64,000 nt of DNA from the NCBI RefSeq assembly GCF_003711225.1, contig NZ_CP031030.1, positions 3,286,001 to 3,350,000 on the forward strand, written 5' to 3'. Made by a program: the position numbers and the translations under genes. A model generated the notes under the pieces. The model worked only from the letters and a program-made list of their open reading frames with translations, did no database searches and was not told the DNA's origin. The DNA comes from Runella sp. SP2 (GTDB lineage: Bacteria > Bacteroidota > Bacteroidia > Cytophagales > Spirosomataceae). Positions within the stretch are counted from its first letter, which is position 1; every line of letters starts with the position of its first letter. Of the stretch, positions 55,601 to 63,236 are shown in pieces.

Positions 55601-55995
55601 CTTACCTCCACTGACGTCCCCCAAGAAATTCCATCGACATCATTTGAACGTATATAACGAACTTTAGAGACTAAACCTTCAGTGGTAGCCACTACAACAG
55701 CTGGAAACCCATTAATGATTTCTAAGTTATAGAAACCATTAATGGCAGTTACTCCAGTAATAAGGATTATTGGAGCCCCCCAGCTGGTTCCTGACGCATT
55801 ATTGGCTCTAATATAACTTATGCTTGTATTGCTACTTTTGTAAACCAATGCTGGCTTCCCATTGACAATCTTGTGGGAGTTGGAGCTTGAGTTGAGGGAA
55901 ACCCCCGTGACTGCGGTTACCGCAGGATTAAACGTCTGGGAAAGAACAGAATGGCCCAGTAACGATAAAAATAAAAGGTAAAAGAGCTGTTTCAT
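43699..55995 (-). CDS. Giant T9SS-secreted surface protein with 29 PKD-like repeats
   Basis: Start at 55995 (MKQLFYLLFLSLLGHSVLSQ) gives a signal peptide; the in-frame ATG at 56028 is rejected. The 4098-residue product has: a propeller-like region with repeated NGxPAIxY motifs (about 20-370); Cys-rich Ig-like segments (about 370-545); an adhesin-like stretch with repeated NNSGGEI-type motifs (about 545-870) suggesting a beta-helix; and 29 repeats of 81 residues (about 1092-3440), each with PYCKS and GGCS cysteines. It ends with further Ig-like domains, a module shared with the protein at 63237, and a T9SS type-A sorting domain (VLPNPVSNILRLKVQDSKG ... LYLLRVITNGK). It is probably exported and anchored as an adhesin; ligand unknown. 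Confidence 0.93.
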   Translation of the reverse strand: MKQLFYLLFLSLLGHSVLSQTFNPAVTAVTGVSLNSSSNSHKIVNGKPALVYKSSNTSISYIRANNASGTSWGAPIILITGVTAINGFYNLEIINGFPAVVVATTEGLVSKVRYIRSNDVDGISWGTSVEVRSSTGAGFADPSLAVVNSKPAITYRTGSVNLEFTIATNANGTAWDTPVFLASLNASTPSLQEINGVPAIAYRNTSSFDLMYMYAADANGTAWNSPITVESLGNTGTSPILKKVNGNPAIAFVGDGGGLKNGIRYVRANDVSGASWGAPIMVHSDPSSNFGYNTDHTTINGNPAIVYSGDDARVYYIRALDTNGNAWGSPLNIATTSSVISTHNVLAEINGRASIAYYNGSTSSIGYLQENCPLGSAPTNTNNPTICNNTTASLTATCAIGTVAWYNASGTMFLGAGSPFTTSNLTANTNYSVRCEDNGCTSSFTPVSVTVNPVITFTAPTVTQPSCSTPTGTIVVNATPSGSLEYSIDNGNTWQSSATFSNLAAGNYRLKARFQSLTSCEATYGSNPVTLASPFTASTTTDTWTGCVSTDWATAGNWQDGSVPTTSDDVMIPNTTNKPVIMAGTAAVAKTVEVASSARLTINASGSLTINGSKVDSAPFTSALIVRGGTLVNNGLLVLGNSSSVGDDAVLNYGTFTNTGEIRIDRFLRVGFYNLVLNSVNNSGKILIDASALAGSLGLASAGTFTNQSGGEINISQTTSTALSSSGNFTNSGKIILGANGAVGRGIDFTPSTNLTFSNNSGGEIIIDGTTQIAISVSTGTFINSSKITLGATGSIGFIGISNSGTFNNNAGGELSIDRATSSSIFNYGTITNNAKITINTNAGAPFTEINNQGNLTNSACATLIVAASISNSNTFTNSGYFKVTTSASHTNGSSGLVNNGIIEYPIGNPIPNVVNNGIIAAPFSGCSPALQIGSSNALGIGTTWYQEASLTSPSGTYQLASNTFSSTRSFPGTYVNYFSVNDAANGCSYVASVSHTLSAPPTITTSPSPAICTGATSFTIPYSAPSGTPTTYSISGAGITTVSNAPLPATPIVVNLSEPASGSSINYTLTVSSSSSGCTSNIITGSVTVNPPPSASINYANTPYCKSVTSAVVTLAGSGGTFSSTTGLTIDVNTGTINPSASTAGTYTVTYTIPASGGCSAVTATTNVVITEVPSATISYGGTPYCKSVTSAVVTLTGSGGTFSSTSGLSIDANTGTINPSASTAGTYTVTYTIPASGGCSVVSATANVVITEVPSAAISYGGTPYCKSVTSALVTLTGSGGTFSSTSGLSIDANTGTINPSTSTAGTYTVTYTIPASGGCSAVTATANVVITDAPIATISYGGTPYCKSVTSALVTLTGSGGTFSSTSGLTIDANTGTINPSTSTAGMYIVTYTIPASGGCSAVSATTNVVITDVPSATINYGGTPYCKSVTSAVVSLTGSGGTFSSTSGLSIDANTGTINPSTSTAGTYTVTYTILASGGCSAVTATTNVVITDAPSATISYGGAPYCKSVTSALVTLMGSGGTFSSTSGLSIDANTGTINPSTSTAGTYTVTYTIPASGGCSAVTATTNVVITEAPSATISYGGTPYCKSVTSAVVTLTGSGGTFSSTSGLTIDANTGTINPSTSTAGTYTVTYTIPASGGCSAVSATANVVITEAPSATISYGGTPYCKSVTSAVVTLTGSGGTFSSTTGLSIDANTGTINPSTSTAGTYTVTYTIPASGGCSAVTATANVVITEVPSATISYGGTPYCKSVTSALVTLTGSGGTFSSTTGLSIDANTGTINPSTSTAGTYMVTYTIPASGGCSAVSATANVVITDAPSATINYGGTPYCKSVTSAVVTLTGSGGTFSSTSGLSIDANTGTINPSTSTAGTYTVTYTIPASGGCSVVTATANVVITDAPSATISYGGTPYCKSVTSALVTLTGSGGTFSSTSGLSIDANTGTINPSTSTAGTYTVTYTIPASGGCSVVSATANVVITEVPSATISYGGTPYCKSVTSAAVTLTGSGGTFSSTSGLSIDANTGTINPSTSTAGTYTVTYTIPASGGCSVVSATANVVITEVPSATISYGGTPYCKSVTSAAVTLTGSGGTFSSTSGLSIDANTGTINPSTSTAGTYTVTYTIPASGGCSVVSATANVVITEVPSATISYGGTPYCKSVTSAAVSLTGSGGTFSSTSGLSIDANTGTINPSTSTAGTYTVTYTIPASGGCSVVTATANVVITDAPSATISYGGTPYCKSVTSALVTLTGSGGTFSSTSGLSIDANTGTINPSTSTAGTYTVTYTIPASGGCSVVSATANVVITEVPSATISYGGTPYCKSVTSAAVTLTGSGGTFSSTSGLSIDANTGTINPSTSTAGTYMVTYTIPASGGCSAVSATANVVITDVPIATISYGGTPYCKSVTSALVTLTGSGGTFSSTTGLTIDVNTGTINPSTSTAGTYTVTYTIPASGGCSAVTVTTNVVITEVPSATISYGGTPYCKSVTSAAVTLTGSGGTFSSTSGLSIDVNTGTINPSTSTAGTYMVTYTIPASGGCSAVSATANVVITEVPSAAISYGGTPYCKSMTSAVVTLTGSGGTFSSTSGLTIDANTGTINASTSTAGTYTVTYTIPASGGCSAVTATANVVITDAPSATISYGGTPYCKSVTSALVTLTGSGGTFSSTTGLTIDVNTGTINPSASTAGTYTVTYTIPASGGCSAVTATTNVVITDVPSATISYGGTPYCKSVTSALVTLTGSGGTFSSTSGLSIDANTGTINPSASTAGTYMVTYTIPASGGCSAVTATTNVVITEVLSATISYGGTPYCKSVTSALVTLTGSGGTFSSTSGLSIDANTGTINPSTSTAGTYTVTYTIPASGGCSVVTATTNVVITEAPSATISYGGTPYCKSVTSALVTLTGSGGTFSSTSGLSIDANTGTINPSTSTAGTYTVTYTIPASGGCSVVTATANVVITDAPSATISYGGTPYCKSVTSAVVTLTGSGGTFSSTSGLSIDANTGTINPSTSTAGTYTVTYTIPASGGCSVVTATANVVITDAPSATISYGGTPYCKSVTSALVTLTGSGGTFSSTSGLSIDANTGTINPSTSTSGTYTVTYTIPASGGCSAVTVTANVVITEAPSATISYCGTPYCKSVTSALVTLTGSGGTFSSTSGLSIDANTGTINPSTSTAGTYTVTYTIPASGGCSAVTATANVVITEAPSATISYGGTPYCKSVTSAVVTLTGSGGTFSSTTGLSIDVNTGTINPSTSTAGTYTVTYTIPASGGCSAVTATTNVVITEAPSATISYGGTPYCKSVTSALVTLMGSGGTFSSTSGLSIDANTGTINPSTSMAGTYTVTYTIPASGGCSAVTVTANVVITEAPSATISYGGTPYCKSVTSALVTLTGSGGTFSSTSGLSIDATTGSINPSLSTAGTYTVTYTIPASGGCSAVMATTNVVIQGKPTITLLALQQTLNEGNNPVLCDTDANPVNGLQFNVSGSCVVGNPVWRVQVGSGAWSDWSATAPVSQPSNNQPHRYQAACDANCVSTYSGVIELTINNRASVPQNVSLLVDGVTVAVGETKEVCSLATTMLTFNANCAVGEILLYSVDGGEYSTGVPVGLVDNQFHNYRVRCRKSDGTPSCVESESGVMRLKLVVIPTAPTVSLSSTSSCDAIASFSGQSTCGSLRTVWYNATTNVALPSLPSTVPSQTTSYYARCQTGNGCVSEKSNVVTFTLTPTQVAPVITASQEIVCTGTTVRISANCPAGSQTFWNTGVTAPSFEVAFSNVTKQTYWAKCIFEGGCQSSESVRKDVYWNAFVVTLINVGQSKSAVKPANDKSLWTSQFIARDGGPELEQSTQVNPTLFYVENTNKMAPRYWTINVEACGLSTDGSLTFDMLATPEMGAIRSFNTHENNAPYFMYANREGWTELYGQNHPAYGFYQDNGVGGNIYDAGLPKGLYKLGIRYWDQKGWGSIYPSTRKPQGNVLAYQEYWFRIQSKDGIGVGAARTAESEGARSKWQGAMGNGLDNGKQLTDNGSFATVLPNPVSNILRLKVQDSKGQVVQTTLTDVAGRQVLRRTFSPETNAHFEEMNVEMLSEGLYLLRVITNGKQEVLKVIKK
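43952..44019. repeat. Heptanucleotide repeats in the C-terminal linker of the giant protein
   Basis: Consecutive heptamers read on the + strand: TTATCGG, TTAGCTG, TTTTCCG, TTATCCA, a 5-nt partial, then TTGCCCA, TTGCACC, TTGCCAT, TTGCTTC, TTGCCCC. The run encodes the variable linker just before the sorting domain. Confidence 0.75.
45675..52719. repeat. Array of 29 tandem 243-bp coding repeats
   Basis: Unit length is 81 codons. Counting SATISYGGTPYCKS-type starts in the protein gives 29 copies, the first (SASINYANTPYCKS) and last (ending VVIQGKP) being the most diverged. Several neighbours are almost identical at DNA level, for example the units at 49562-49804 and 49805-50047. All copies keep two Cys. 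The high identity implies recent duplication or gene conversion. Copy number in the assembly may be under- or over-called. Confidence 0.92.
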
Positions 55996-56101
55996 GCTAA
56001 AGGAAAGTTGGGTTGAGTGCCTCCACAAAAATGCTTAGTAAGGGCACTTTTGGGGTAACTCATATTCAGCATCTACTACCATTTTTTCAGCATTTGAATA
56101 A

Positions 56102-56126
56102 AAAAAGCCCCAAAATGGGGCTTTTT
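56102..56126. terminator. Intrinsic terminator
   Basis: AAAAAGCCCC (56102-56111) pairs with GGGGCTTTTT (56117-56126). It separates the propeller hybrid sensor (ending at 56170) from the start of the giant surface gene, so the two are not simply one transcript. Confidence 0.88.
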
Positions 56127-56169
56127 GATCCTTTACTTCTACTGAATTGGCACATTTTATTCAATGAAG

Positions 56170-59100
56170 TTATCCTTGATAATCGGAAGGCAACACTCCA
56201 AATTCATCTTGAAAAACTTTGGCAAAATACGACATGTTCTCAAAGCCCACCTCCAGCGCGATTTCCGAAACGGGGCGGTTACGCTGGAGAAGCATTTCGG
56301 CCGCGCGCTGCAAACGGTGGTGGCGAATAAATTCGACAATGGTAAAGTTGGTAAGCGCCTTCAGCTTTCGGAGCAATTGCGATTGGCTGAGGTTCATGGC
56401 ACTACTAAACTGCTCGGCGTTAAAGGTACTGCTGCCGAGGTGCTGTTCTACAATTTTTTTAGCTTTTTCTACAAAAGCAACGTCCAATGGATTGATGACA
56501 GCCGTTTCGGATTTTGCTACTTTTTGCTTGCCACTAAAATAAGCCCGTAGCTTCTCTTGTTTCTCCAATAAATTTTTGACCCGAACCCTGATTTCGTCGG
56601 TATGAAAAGGCTTCACCAAATAATCATCAGCTCCTAGTTGAAAGCCCTCAATTCGACTTTCGACGTTGGCTTTGGCAGTGAGCATAATAACAGGAATGTG
56701 GCTGGTCTTTTCGTTGCTCTTCAACTGCCGACAAAACTCAAAACCGTCCATACGGGGCATCATCAAATCGCTAATGATGATATTGGGAATGTGGGCCATG
56801 GCCTGCACTAGCCCCTCTTCTCCATCTTGGGCTTCAATAATTCGATAATCGGGCTCGAACAACCCTCGGATATAAGACCTGATGTCGGCATTATCGTCAA
56901 TCAATAACAATACGTTTTCGTTGGAGGTCTCCTCTACGGGTGTTGGTAACAAAATCGGATGCGGCTCCAGTTGCACCTTCTTCGGCCCGAACACCTTTTC
57001 AGGAATTTTTGGGTGCGATTTCCACGTCAATTCGTCGATAGGTAACCGAACAACAAACTGGCTTCCTACTCCTACTTTGCTTTCTACCTGAATGGAACCT
57101 TTCATGACTTCAACCAGCTCTTTGACCAACGCTAAACCAATGCCTGTCCCCTCATAGCTCCGTTTTTGGTCGGATTCTACTTGGTAAAAACGGTTGAAAA
57201 TTTGGGGGAGCTTTTCGGGTTTAATCCCAATACCCGTATCTGAAATGGCAATGATAACCCCCTGTCCTTCAACGGGAGAGGTGTATTGTACATCAACCTT
57301 TACAGTTCCTCCTGTTTCGGTAAACTTGAAGGCATTGGAAAGGAGATTAGTAATGATTTTTTCTGTTTTATCCGTGTCTAAATATCCCCACGCTTCATCC
57401 TGATTTTGAGTTACTACAAAGTTAATCTGACGGCTTTCGGCCAAGGAAGTAAACGAGCTCGTCAGCGTCCGCAAATACCGAACAACCTCCAGATGCGTAA
57501 GTTCAGGGAGCATTTGCCCCGCTTCTAGCTTGCTGATGTCAAGCAATTGATTGATCAGTTCGAGAAGGCGCTGGGCGTGACGGCGAACCAACGGAAGACG
57601 ACCGTCGCTGGGATGGTCTTTCAAAAGTTGCTCAACAGGTCCCAAAATCAAGGTAAGTGGCGTACGGAACTCGTGGGAGATATTGGCAAAGAAATTGGTT
57701 TTCAACGCATCAAGTTCCGACATCCGACCTGCTTCAATTTCTTTGAAACTCAATTGCTCCTGCAAACGAACTCGGTTGAGCTGGTTTTGATTCCAACGAT
57801 AAGCAACATAAGCAACAATGGTCAAGTAGAGTAAATAAGCCCACCACGTTCGATAAAAAGGAGGATTTATTTGAATTGCTAAGGAGATGGGTTTTGTCCA
57901 ATTTTCACCGTCGGTCGTACCCATGACTTTCAACGTATAATGACCGCTGGGAAGCTGGGCAAAATTGGCTATGTGTGTTGTTCCTGCTTCCACCCAGTCT
58001 TTGTCAATTCCCTCTAGTTGGTAACGGAAACGGTTTTTTACGGGGTTGGTAAAATCCATGACGCCAAATTCGATGGCCAGTTGATTCTGATGGTGTGCCA
58101 ACTCCAGTGAAGGCAGGTATTCAATGGCTTCGCTGAGAAGCTGCGTTTCGTCCCCAACCTCAATGAGTTGATTGTTGATTTTTAGGCTCAAAAGCCGCAC
58201 TTCAGCCTTAGAAGCGGCCCTTGCGATGTTGGAAGCCCTGAATACATTGAAACCATTGATACCGCCAAATAACAACTCGCCCGAAGCTCCTTTAAAATAG
58301 GAATTGGTATTAAACTCATCGTCTTGCAAACCATCTGACTTATTGAAATTACTAAAAATCAGCGTTTTAGGATTAAGTTGAGCCAAACCCCGATTGGTTC
58401 CCATCCATAAATTTTTATCATCGCCTACCAATACACCATAGACCACCTTATTGGGGAGTCCTCGTTTTTCGGTAAAATGCTCAAACTGATTCGTTGCTTT
58501 ATTGAGGCGCTCAAGCCCGCCGCCTTTGGTGCTTACCCAGAGGTAGTTAGTGGGTTGAATTGGGTCATTGACACAACCCGAAACCACGTCGTTGCTGAGG
58601 CTATTTCGGTCATCAGCATTGTTTTTGAAGAGACTAAATCGGGGGTTTTCTAGGATATTTTCGACTTTGATAAGTCCTTTTTGGGTACAAATCCAATACA
58701 CATCGGGGGTGTCTTCGTACATGTAAAGTACTTCAATAGTCGAGCCTTGTTGTGGCAGTAGCGATTGATAACTGAATTTTTTAAACTGCCCTGCAAGGGG
58801 GTCAAACCGCAGTAAAACCCCATCAACTAACCCCAGCCAAAGGCGACCCTTTTTATCTTCCAACATCCTAACGCTCAGGTGTCTGTCGGTATAGGGCATG
58901 GGTAAAGGGTAGCGAGCAAGAAGCTTTCGTTCATTGGACAGTTGAAAAAGATAACGGGAAGAATCTTCCCTGGCCATGAGCCAAAATTGTTGTTTTCGGT
59001 CCTGATACAAGAAGTCGTGGTTGTAGCGAGCAGCAGCAACATCTGGAGAAAAAGGCTTGAATGAAGTAGGACTTTCGAGTTGGTAATACTGGTAAGCGGG

Positions 59101-60168
59101 TTTAGCATTTCCGTGAAAATAAATGCGCTTTTGACTGTCTTGCAGCAAATAGGAAGGAGAAAAATCGGGCAAATAAGCTTTGAATTGCTTGATTCTTGGG
59201 TTGAATTTATACAGTCCGTACCCCCTAGTTCCTAGCCAGATATTTCCCAAATTATCCATGCGAATGGTATTGACGCGTTTTTGGTCTGGCACGGTCGAGT
59301 ACTTATTTTTTGCCGTCAAACTATCTTGTTGGAGCAGCTCTTCGGGCTTCATCAACCAAAGGAAATTTTGGTTACAAATAGCAATGGTGCCGTCCTTCAA
59401 ATGTCCTATTTTTTTATAATCTCCTTCTGCTACGTGGATTGTTTTTTTGATGCCATTTCGCCAACAAATAAGCTCGTGGTCTAGCATCACCCAATAGTTT
59501 TTTTGGTGGTCGGGCAGAATGTAAAAATCTCGGTTTCGTGATTTATTGCCAATCCATTTATCCAAAAAACCGCACAAATTTTGCCCCCAAGCCCCGTGTA
59601 ATCCTGAGTGTTGATGTCGAGAAATAGGCGGAAAATAAGAAGGACCCAACGAACCAATGTTGAGTTGCTTCGTGGCTTGTTCGCTGACCGTAAAACGAGG
59701 GGGAATGTTTATTTTAAAATGAACGGTGGGTTGGTCGGTCATTATCCAAATATTACCTTGGGTGTCTTCTTCGAGTTGAACAATGTTATAATTTCCCGTG
59801 CTAGGTTGGTTTGGTGAGGCAATACTAATCCGATAAAAGCGCTGATACACAGGGTCGAACAAGTTTAAGCCGTCTTTTTCTGTGCCAATCCAGAGTCTAT
59901 CGTGGCTATCGTAAAGCAAGGCAGTGCAGGTATTGCTCGAAATACTGTACGGGTTGTAGGGGTCGTGGGTGAAAACCTTAAAATTATAGCCATCGTAGCG
60001 ATTCAAGCCATCTTTGGTCGCTACCCACATAAACCCACGTTGGTCTTGTGCCAAATCATACACCATTCCTTGCGACAGCCCTTCGGATAACCCTATCGGT
60101 TGCCACCCTTGCGCTTGCAAGTGAGTTGGAAGAAGGAGTACAATTACTATACGGATAAAGAATTTCAT
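56170..60168 (-). CDS. Hybrid two-component sensor-regulator with Reg_prop beta-propeller
   Basis: A 1332-residue HTCS-type protein. After a signal peptide (MKFFIRIVIVLLLPTHLQAQ), a periplasmic two-component-regulator propeller region (about 25-660) carries repeats such as DQRGFMWVATKDGLNRYDGYNF and DNLGNIWLGTRGYGLYKF. A Y_Y_Y domain (about 680-770) and one transmembrane helix (near 780-795) follow. The cytoplasmic part has HisKA with H832 (ISHEFRTPLTLI), an ATPase domain, a receiver with D1134 (SDLMMPRMDGFEF) and a C-terminal AraC domain. In Bacteroidota such proteins sense glycans or fragments and switch on nearby genes. It lies upstream of the giant surface gene. Confidence 0.95.
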   Translation of the reverse strand: MKFFIRIVIVLLLPTHLQAQGWQPIGLSEGLSQGMVYDLAQDQRGFMWVATKDGLNRYDGYNFKVFTHDPYNPYSISSNTCTALLYDSHDRLWIGTEKDGLNLFDPVYQRFYRISIASPNQPSTGNYNIVQLEEDTQGNIWIMTDQPTVHFKINIPPRFTVSEQATKQLNIGSLGPSYFPPISRHQHSGLHGAWGQNLCGFLDKWIGNKSRNRDFYILPDHQKNYWVMLDHELICWRNGIKKTIHVAEGDYKKIGHLKDGTIAICNQNFLWLMKPEELLQQDSLTAKNKYSTVPDQKRVNTIRMDNLGNIWLGTRGYGLYKFNPRIKQFKAYLPDFSPSYLLQDSQKRIYFHGNAKPAYQYYQLESPTSFKPFSPDVAAARYNHDFLYQDRKQQFWLMAREDSSRYLFQLSNERKLLARYPLPMPYTDRHLSVRMLEDKKGRLWLGLVDGVLLRFDPLAGQFKKFSYQSLLPQQGSTIEVLYMYEDTPDVYWICTQKGLIKVENILENPRFSLFKNNADDRNSLSNDVVSGCVNDPIQPTNYLWVSTKGGGLERLNKATNQFEHFTEKRGLPNKVVYGVLVGDDKNLWMGTNRGLAQLNPKTLIFSNFNKSDGLQDDEFNTNSYFKGASGELLFGGINGFNVFRASNIARAASKAEVRLLSLKINNQLIEVGDETQLLSEAIEYLPSLELAHHQNQLAIEFGVMDFTNPVKNRFRYQLEGIDKDWVEAGTTHIANFAQLPSGHYTLKVMGTTDGENWTKPISLAIQINPPFYRTWWAYLLYLTIVAYVAYRWNQNQLNRVRLQEQLSFKEIEAGRMSELDALKTNFFANISHEFRTPLTLILGPVEQLLKDHPSDGRLPLVRRHAQRLLELINQLLDISKLEAGQMLPELTHLEVVRYLRTLTSSFTSLAESRQINFVVTQNQDEAWGYLDTDKTEKIITNLLSNAFKFTETGGTVKVDVQYTSPVEGQGVIIAISDTGIGIKPEKLPQIFNRFYQVESDQKRSYEGTGIGLALVKELVEVMKGSIQVESKVGVGSQFVVRLPIDELTWKSHPKIPEKVFGPKKVQLEPHPILLPTPVEETSNENVLLLIDDNADIRSYIRGLFEPDYRIIEAQDGEEGLVQAMAHIPNIIISDLMMPRMDGFEFCRQLKSNEKTSHIPVIMLTAKANVESRIEGFQLGADDYLVKPFHTDEIRVRVKNLLEKQEKLRAYFSGKQKVAKSETAVINPLDVAFVEKAKKIVEQHLGSSTFNAEQFSSAMNLSQSQLLRKLKALTNFTIVEFIRHHRLQRAAEMLLQRNRPVSEIALEVGFENMSYFAKVFQDEFGVLPSDYQG

Positions 60169-60223
60169 CGTCCTGAGTTATCCCCCCAAAATAGCAACTT
60201 TTTGAAAAAATATAAAATCTAAC

Positions 60224-63028
60224 CTACTCAACAGGGCGTCCATATTCTGAAGGAAGCATTCCAAACTCTTCTTGGAACGATTTGGAGAAGTAGGACAAGC
60301 TTTCAAACCCTACTTGGTAGGCGATTTCTGAAACCGTCAAGGTTTCTTTTTGCGCCAATTGGGCAGCCCGTTGCAGTCGTATTTTGCGGATAAATTCCGT
60401 CGCGGAGGTACCCGTCAAGGCTTTTAGTTTACGGTGTAAATTAGTACGACTTATTTTCAATTCTTTACAAAGCCCTTCGACGTCGAAGTTACTTTCGCTC
60501 AAATGCGCCTCGATGACCGACCGTATCCGCTGAATAAACTGGTTATCCAACTGCTGCGACACTTCGTTACCGACCGTAGGTTCGCTCGGTAATGCCGCCG
60601 AACGCAGGCTAAATTTCTCCCTGAGCAGGTTACGCTGCTGAAGTAAGTTTTTGACCCGAATCAACAATTCTTCTTTATTAAATGGCTTTTGCAAATACTC
60701 GTCAGCCCCTAAACCTAGCCCCTCTAGGCGGTCGGTCAAGGTGGCTTTGGCGGTGAGTAGTACCACGGGAATGTGGCTCGTCCGTACGTCGGTTTTTAGG
60801 CGTTCACATACTCCAAATCCATCGAGGCGCGGCATCATCAAATCCGTTATCACCATGTCAGGGACTATTTGCAAGGCCATTTCCACGCCTTGTTGGCCGT
60901 CATTGGCCTCCATGACTTGGTACTGTGTCTCAAAAATTTTGCGCAAATAAAGTCGCAAATCGGGGTTATCTTCCACAATCAGTAACACAGGCTGCTCATC
61001 CGTTGGGGCAAGATTTTGGTCGTGCACTCCCTCCTCAGGCAACAACATCGAAATGGCCATTTCGGTATGGGTGGTTTCAAAAATTGGCTCCGTCGAAACA
61101 TTTTTTTGTTGTGAAGCCGCCAAAGTAAATGCTACCCGAAAAGTAGTGCCTTTGTTTACCTCACTTTCCACCGAAATCTTCCCTTTTAGAATTTCGACCA
61201 ATTCCTTTACCAAAGCCAACCCGATTCCTGTTCCTTCATAGTTGCGGTGCGACGTATCATCGACTTGGTAAAAGCGGTCAAAAATACGCGGTAGTCGCTG
61301 GCTATCAATCCCAATACCGTTATCAGAAACCGTCAATACCACGTCTATCGTAGTATCTTTAGGCGTATATTCTATATTCACCTCTACCCTTCCGTTGGTT
61401 GGTGTGAATTTAAAGGCATTGGATAGTAAATTGGTCGTAATTTTTTCCAACTTGTCGGCATCGAATTTCGCGGCTAGACTGCGGTAGTTTTGATAGACAT
61501 TAAAATGCAGGTTTTTATTCTGCGCTAACGTTTCAAATGAACCAAAAATATACGAAAAAAACCGAGAAATATTCCCTTCTTCAATTTCTACTTTTAATTC
61601 CCCCGCATCAAATTTTGACAAATCCAACAACTGATTGATTAGCGCCTGAAGTCGGTTGACGTTCCGTTGCATCACCAGCACGAGGTCTTCGTTGGGGAAT
61701 TTTTTGCGTAAATCTGCCAAAGGCCCCACCAACAACGTCAAAGGTGTCCGAAATTCATGGGAAACGTTGGTAAAAAAACGCGTTTTGAGCACGTCTAGTT
61801 CTTGCAATTTTTCGGCCTCTAGTTTTTCCGTCAACAACGCCTTTTCTGTTATAACTTTTTCTTTTTCAGTAACATCAATAATTTTTCCCAATACCAACGA
61901 TAAAGCGACGATTTCGATAAAATTGGTAAAATAAATGAGCGGGTACGTCCACGAAAAATTGATAACACCCAGTGCTTGAAGGTTCAGAAATAGAAAAGGC
62001 ACCAACGTAATAAAGCATGGAATCAGTAGGTATCGGTTGAAAACCACCTGCTTAATAATCGCATACAAGGTCGTTGAAATCAAGAGGGCTTCCGTAAAAA
62101 GGAATAAGTAATTGTTGAATTCGAGCAAATGTGTGCGCGGCCACCACAATACAGCCAATACCTGTCCCACACTCAGAAATACTACACTCAGAAACACCCA
62201 CTTCAGCTTAGGAAAGTGCAAAGGAACTTGGAGCAATGAGTACATAAATAGTGTATAAGTAGCAGGCATAAGCTGGTAAAAACCCGAATTGAGGACTTTG
62301 GCCAACCACGGAATGTCACTAAAATAGGCTCCAATCAAACCCATAGAACCCAATACCGACAACGTAACTATGACTGTATGAAAGGCATACCAACGAAAAG
62401 AAGTGTTGCGGATGTACAACGCCAAAATGATGTTGTAAAGCACCCTCAGCAACTGAATCCCGATTTCCATCCAAATCGGAGCCAAACTCGTTGATACCTG
62501 ATCGATATACACTTGGTGGGTCATCAACGTAAGTTGTCCTACGACGCTCTCATCGGCCTGTAAACGAACATAGTACGTAAGTGTCTGATTTTTAGGAAGC
62601 AACCCAAGTTTAAAAACGGGCAGTTGCCCTTGGTATTTTTTCTGAGCGTGCGGCGTAAGCATTCCCCCGTATTGGATTTGGGCGCTTCCGTTGGGTTGTG
62701 GTACGTACAAATCCACGTGGTCTTTGAGGCCATCACTCCAAACCATGTACCAGTTATTGTGGTTTAGACGGCTCTGATTATCTATTTGAACCTTAAACCA
62801 AAACACATCCTTAGAAAAAGCATACTGAAACGCAGACGCATTAACAGGCATAAATTTTTGCTTTTGAACCTCCGCAAAACCCATTTTTTGGGTAGGGTCG
62901 CGAAACACGCCTGCAAATTGACTCAGGGGAAGTGACGACACACTGTCGTTAATTGTAATTGCCTTTTGTGCAAACAATTGTTGATAACCTATAAATATAA
63001 AGCAGACAACAATTAGTTTAAAGTTCAT
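60224..63028 (-). CDS. Hybrid two-component sensor-regulator with 7TMR-DISM sensor
   Basis: I use the ATG at 63028 (MNFKLIVVCFIFIGYQQLFAQ); the codon at 63037 is a TTG. The 934-residue protein has a periplasmic DISMED2-like domain (about 25-175), seven transmembrane helices (about 180-385), a short coiled coil, HisKA with H424 (VSHEFRTPLTLLV), an ATPase domain, a receiver with D729 (TDLMMPRLDGFGV), and a C-terminal AraC domain. 7TMR-DISM sensors often detect carbohydrates. It is 55 bp upstream of the propeller sensor on the same strand. Confidence 0.94.
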   Translation of the reverse strand: MNFKLIVVCFIFIGYQQLFAQKAITINDSVSSLPLSQFAGVFRDPTQKMGFAEVQKQKFMPVNASAFQYAFSKDVFWFKVQIDNQSRLNHNNWYMVWSDGLKDHVDLYVPQPNGSAQIQYGGMLTPHAQKKYQGQLPVFKLGLLPKNQTLTYYVRLQADESVVGQLTLMTHQVYIDQVSTSLAPIWMEIGIQLLRVLYNIILALYIRNTSFRWYAFHTVIVTLSVLGSMGLIGAYFSDIPWLAKVLNSGFYQLMPATYTLFMYSLLQVPLHFPKLKWVFLSVVFLSVGQVLAVLWWPRTHLLEFNNYLFLFTEALLISTTLYAIIKQVVFNRYLLIPCFITLVPFLFLNLQALGVINFSWTYPLIYFTNFIEIVALSLVLGKIIDVTEKEKVITEKALLTEKLEAEKLQELDVLKTRFFTNVSHEFRTPLTLLVGPLADLRKKFPNEDLVLVMQRNVNRLQALINQLLDLSKFDAGELKVEIEEGNISRFFSYIFGSFETLAQNKNLHFNVYQNYRSLAAKFDADKLEKITTNLLSNAFKFTPTNGRVEVNIEYTPKDTTIDVVLTVSDNGIGIDSQRLPRIFDRFYQVDDTSHRNYEGTGIGLALVKELVEILKGKISVESEVNKGTTFRVAFTLAASQQKNVSTEPIFETTHTEMAISMLLPEEGVHDQNLAPTDEQPVLLIVEDNPDLRLYLRKIFETQYQVMEANDGQQGVEMALQIVPDMVITDLMMPRLDGFGVCERLKTDVRTSHIPVVLLTAKATLTDRLEGLGLGADEYLQKPFNKEELLIRVKNLLQQRNLLREKFSLRSAALPSEPTVGNEVSQQLDNQFIQRIRSVIEAHLSESNFDVEGLCKELKISRTNLHRKLKALTGTSATEFIRKIRLQRAAQLAQKETLTVSEIAYQVGFESLSYFSKSFQEEFGMLPSEYGRPVE

Positions 63029-63174
63029 AACAGTCAAAATAGGGCAAATAGCGCATTCGGGTAAAATAGAGACACAAATAACGACAAAATTTATTTTTAA
63101 CCTAAAATTGTTTTTTTTGCCTTTTTGTTTTTTTCTTCTAAAAAGGTATATTTTTTACTTTTGTTTTCACAAGA

Positions 63175-63213
63175 AAGGGTTGCCTGAATGTAACAGCCAT
63201 TCAAGCAACCCCT
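63175..63213. terminator. Stem-loop, probable terminator of the second surface gene
   Basis: AGGGTTGCCTGAATG and CATTCAAGCAACCC pair with one internal mismatch around TAACAGC. On the minus strand it follows the stop codon at 63237 and is succeeded by a T-containing stretch. Confidence 0.65.
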
Positions 63214-63236
63214 TATTTTACTCCGTTAAATATGAC